6,536 nucleotides of DNA from JBBRNH01 sp038230415 (GTDB lineage Bacteria; Bacteroidota; Bacteroidia; Cytophagales; Spirosomataceae). This document shows positions 5,575 through 6,536 of the stretch, in pieces. The notes under the pieces were generated by a model, which saw only the letters and a program-made list of their open reading frames with translations, made no database searches and was not told where the DNA came from. The translations under genes and the position numbers were made by a program. Position 1 is the stretch's first letter, and each line of letters opens with the position of its first letter. The stretch lies in the NCBI GenBank assembly GCA_038230415.1, contig JBBRNH010000146.1, positions 1 to 6,536 of the forward strand. The letters are read 5' to 3'.

Positions 5575-6411
5575 TTATCTACCAAACGCCCAGGTCAGAA
5601 AATCGGGCATAATCTCGCTCCAGGTCTCCTGATTGTGGTGGCCGCCTTTGACTTCTACATACCGGATGTCAGCCGGGCTGCGGTAGCCTTTCTGTTCGAG
5701 TTCGTGAATCAGGTCGAGGGTGTCATCAATGGAGTCAATCACGCCGTTGTTATTGCGGTCGTCGGTTTCGTCGAGGGTGCCGGTTTGCAGCCAGAATTTC
5801 AGACCCGGTTTGTGCTTGCCATGTTTCACGAGGTCATGCATAATGCGGTCTTTATCATCGTCATAGCCCTTCTCGAACGCTTTTTTGCGCCACCAGAACG
5901 AGCCGGAGAACACGCCTGCCCGCCCAAACTGCCGGGGGTGGTTCCAGACAATATCTATCGCCGAGAGGCCACCGAGCGAAAACCCGGCCAATACCGTCTG
6001 CTGTGGTTCGTGAGTGACGGGGTAGTGCCGCCAAATGTGTGGCAGGAGTTCGGTGAGCATAAAATCAGTGTAAGCGGCTGCCTTGCTGCCCCGTTTCATG
6101 TAGTCGGCGCGGGCGGCTGTTCCGTATTCCTGAATCCGGTCGCCGGCATGAATCGCTACCAGCACAAAGGGTGTGATTGCATTTTTTTGGTAGAGCGAAT
6201 CCAGCACGGCCTGCATCGTCAGGCGGGCTAAGTCCTGCCCGTCGTTCAGATACAGAACCGGGTAAATCCGGGGGCTGATGGGGCTATAACCGGGCGGCAG
6301 CAGCACATCGAGCCGGACGCTGCGTTTGAGCGGAACAGAAAACAATGAATCGTCGCGCATGGTGGTAATGGTGTCGGCGCGGTGATCAGATACGGGGGTA
6401 AGGTTGGTCAT
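5575..6411 (-). CDS. Putative alpha/beta-hydrolase esterase (esterase D / Fes-like family)
   Basis: The protein (278 residues from the ATG at 6411) has the alpha/beta-hydrolase esterase layout: LDVLLPPGY, then YPVLYLNDGQD, and the nucleophile elbow GFSLGG with Ser about residue 145. A C-terminal GGHHNQETW provides the likely catalytic His. The acid is probably in TGTLDETDDR. This matches the Pfam putative esterase family, which includes esterase D, enterochelin esterases and carbohydrate acetyl/feruloyl esterases. Its place ahead of a GH16 glucanase suggests removal of ester groups from a polysaccharide, which is an inference. A stretch DRNNNGVIDSID resembles an EF-hand calcium loop. A GTG at 6442-6444 is an alternative start adding 11 residues (MNCSYPFFLWL). 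I prefer the ATG because the likely promoter sits almost on the GTG. No clear signal peptide is seen. Confidence 0.83.
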   Translation of the reverse strand: MTNLTPVSDHRADTITTMRDDSLFSVPLKRSVRLDVLLPPGYSPISPRIYPVLYLNDGQDLARLTMQAVLDSLYQKNAITPFVLVAIHAGDRIQEYGTAARADYMKRGSKAAAYTDFMLTELLPHIWRHYPVTHEPQQTVLAGFSLGGLSAIDIVWNHPRQFGRAGVFSGSFWWRKKAFEKGYDDDKDRIMHDLVKHGKHKPGLKFWLQTGTLDETDDRNNNGVIDSIDDTLDLIHELEQKGYRSPADIRYVEVKGGHHNQETWSEIMPDFLTWAFGR

Positions 6412-6448
6412 CAACCAGAGAAAAAACGGGTAAGAACAGTTCACAGGC

Positions 6449-6456
6449 CCAAAATA
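6449..6456 (-). promoter_or_regulatory. Possible -7 element for the esterase-GH16 pair
   Basis: The minus strand reads TATTTTGG, matching five of the six fixed positions of TAnnTTTG. TTAG at 6475-6478 lies 18 bases upstream as a weak -33. Transcription would start near 6444, giving a leader of about 30-35 bases to the ATG at 6411 and almost none to the GTG at 6444. This supports the ATG start. Confidence 0.4.
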
Positions 6457-6519
6457 GGTGATTTTTTTGGCACACTAAGGCCAGTGGTTGGTTTTTAGAC
6501 GGGATTTAACATCGTTGGC

Positions 6520-6527
6520 TACCTTTG
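6520..6527 (+). promoter_or_regulatory. Bacteroidota-type -7 element for a rightward gene outside the window
   Basis: The plus strand reads TACCTTTG followed by C, a perfect TAnnTTTG match. A TTTTTAG stretch at 6492-6498 gives a plausible -33 with about 21 bases between TTAG and the -7. The window ends nine bases later, so the gene itself is not visible. Together with the opposing esterase promoter it makes 6445-6536 a divergent promoter region. Confidence 0.5.
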
Positions 6528-6536
6528 CTGGTAGAT

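Noticed and set aside
5635..6231. Plus-strand open frame opposite the esterase gene
   Set aside because: Shadow of the esterase codons; the real strand carries the GFSLGG nucleophile elbow and catalytic His motif.

Overview
The window looks like chromosomal DNA of a Bacteroidota species, most likely a Cytophagales relative of Spirosoma. The evidence is a moderately GC-rich composition, perfect TAnnTTTG (Bacteroidota -7) promoter motifs, near-absence of Shine-Dalgarno sequences with A/T-rich leaders, a long-form HisG, a TMEM220-type membrane protein, and Bacteroidota-style esterase and GH16 genes. The genus is an inference from protein style, not a database match.

Layout from left to right. 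Positions 2-566 hold two plus-strand genes: the 3' end of a TPR protein and a small four-helix TMEM220-family membrane protein. They converge on a strong hairpin terminator at 558-589 that serves the opposing minus-strand gene. From 600 to 6411 every gene is on the minus strand, so transcription runs from high to low coordinates. Read in that direction: a putative serine esterase (5575-6411) followed by a GH16 laminarinase-like glucanase (4744-5556); then hisG (3799-4662, GTG start, perfect -7 promoter element) and hisD (2407-3684); then an unassigned antitoxin-like gene (2099-2341) overlapping a PIN-domain toxin (1725-2102); then pgeF (946-1716) and a GlsB/YeaQ/YmgE-type membrane protein (600-857). 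At the right edge a perfect -7 element points rightwards to a gene outside the window.

How the genes work together: hisG and hisD encode the first and last steps of histidine biosynthesis and form the start of a his cluster, but no further his genes follow. The cluster is cut short by the toxin-antitoxin pair, which is tightly packed with pgeF. The esterase/GH16 pair looks like a small polysaccharide-degradation operon. No coding gap exceeds about 115 bases.

Most of the window is ordinary core and accessory gene content. The items most worth a second look are the long purine/pyrimidine inverted repeat between hisG and hisD, the toxin-antitoxin module placed between hisD and pgeF, the EF-hand-like loop inside the esterase, and the palindromic terminator overlapping the TMEM220 stop codon. 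I see no clearly new multi-gene system.
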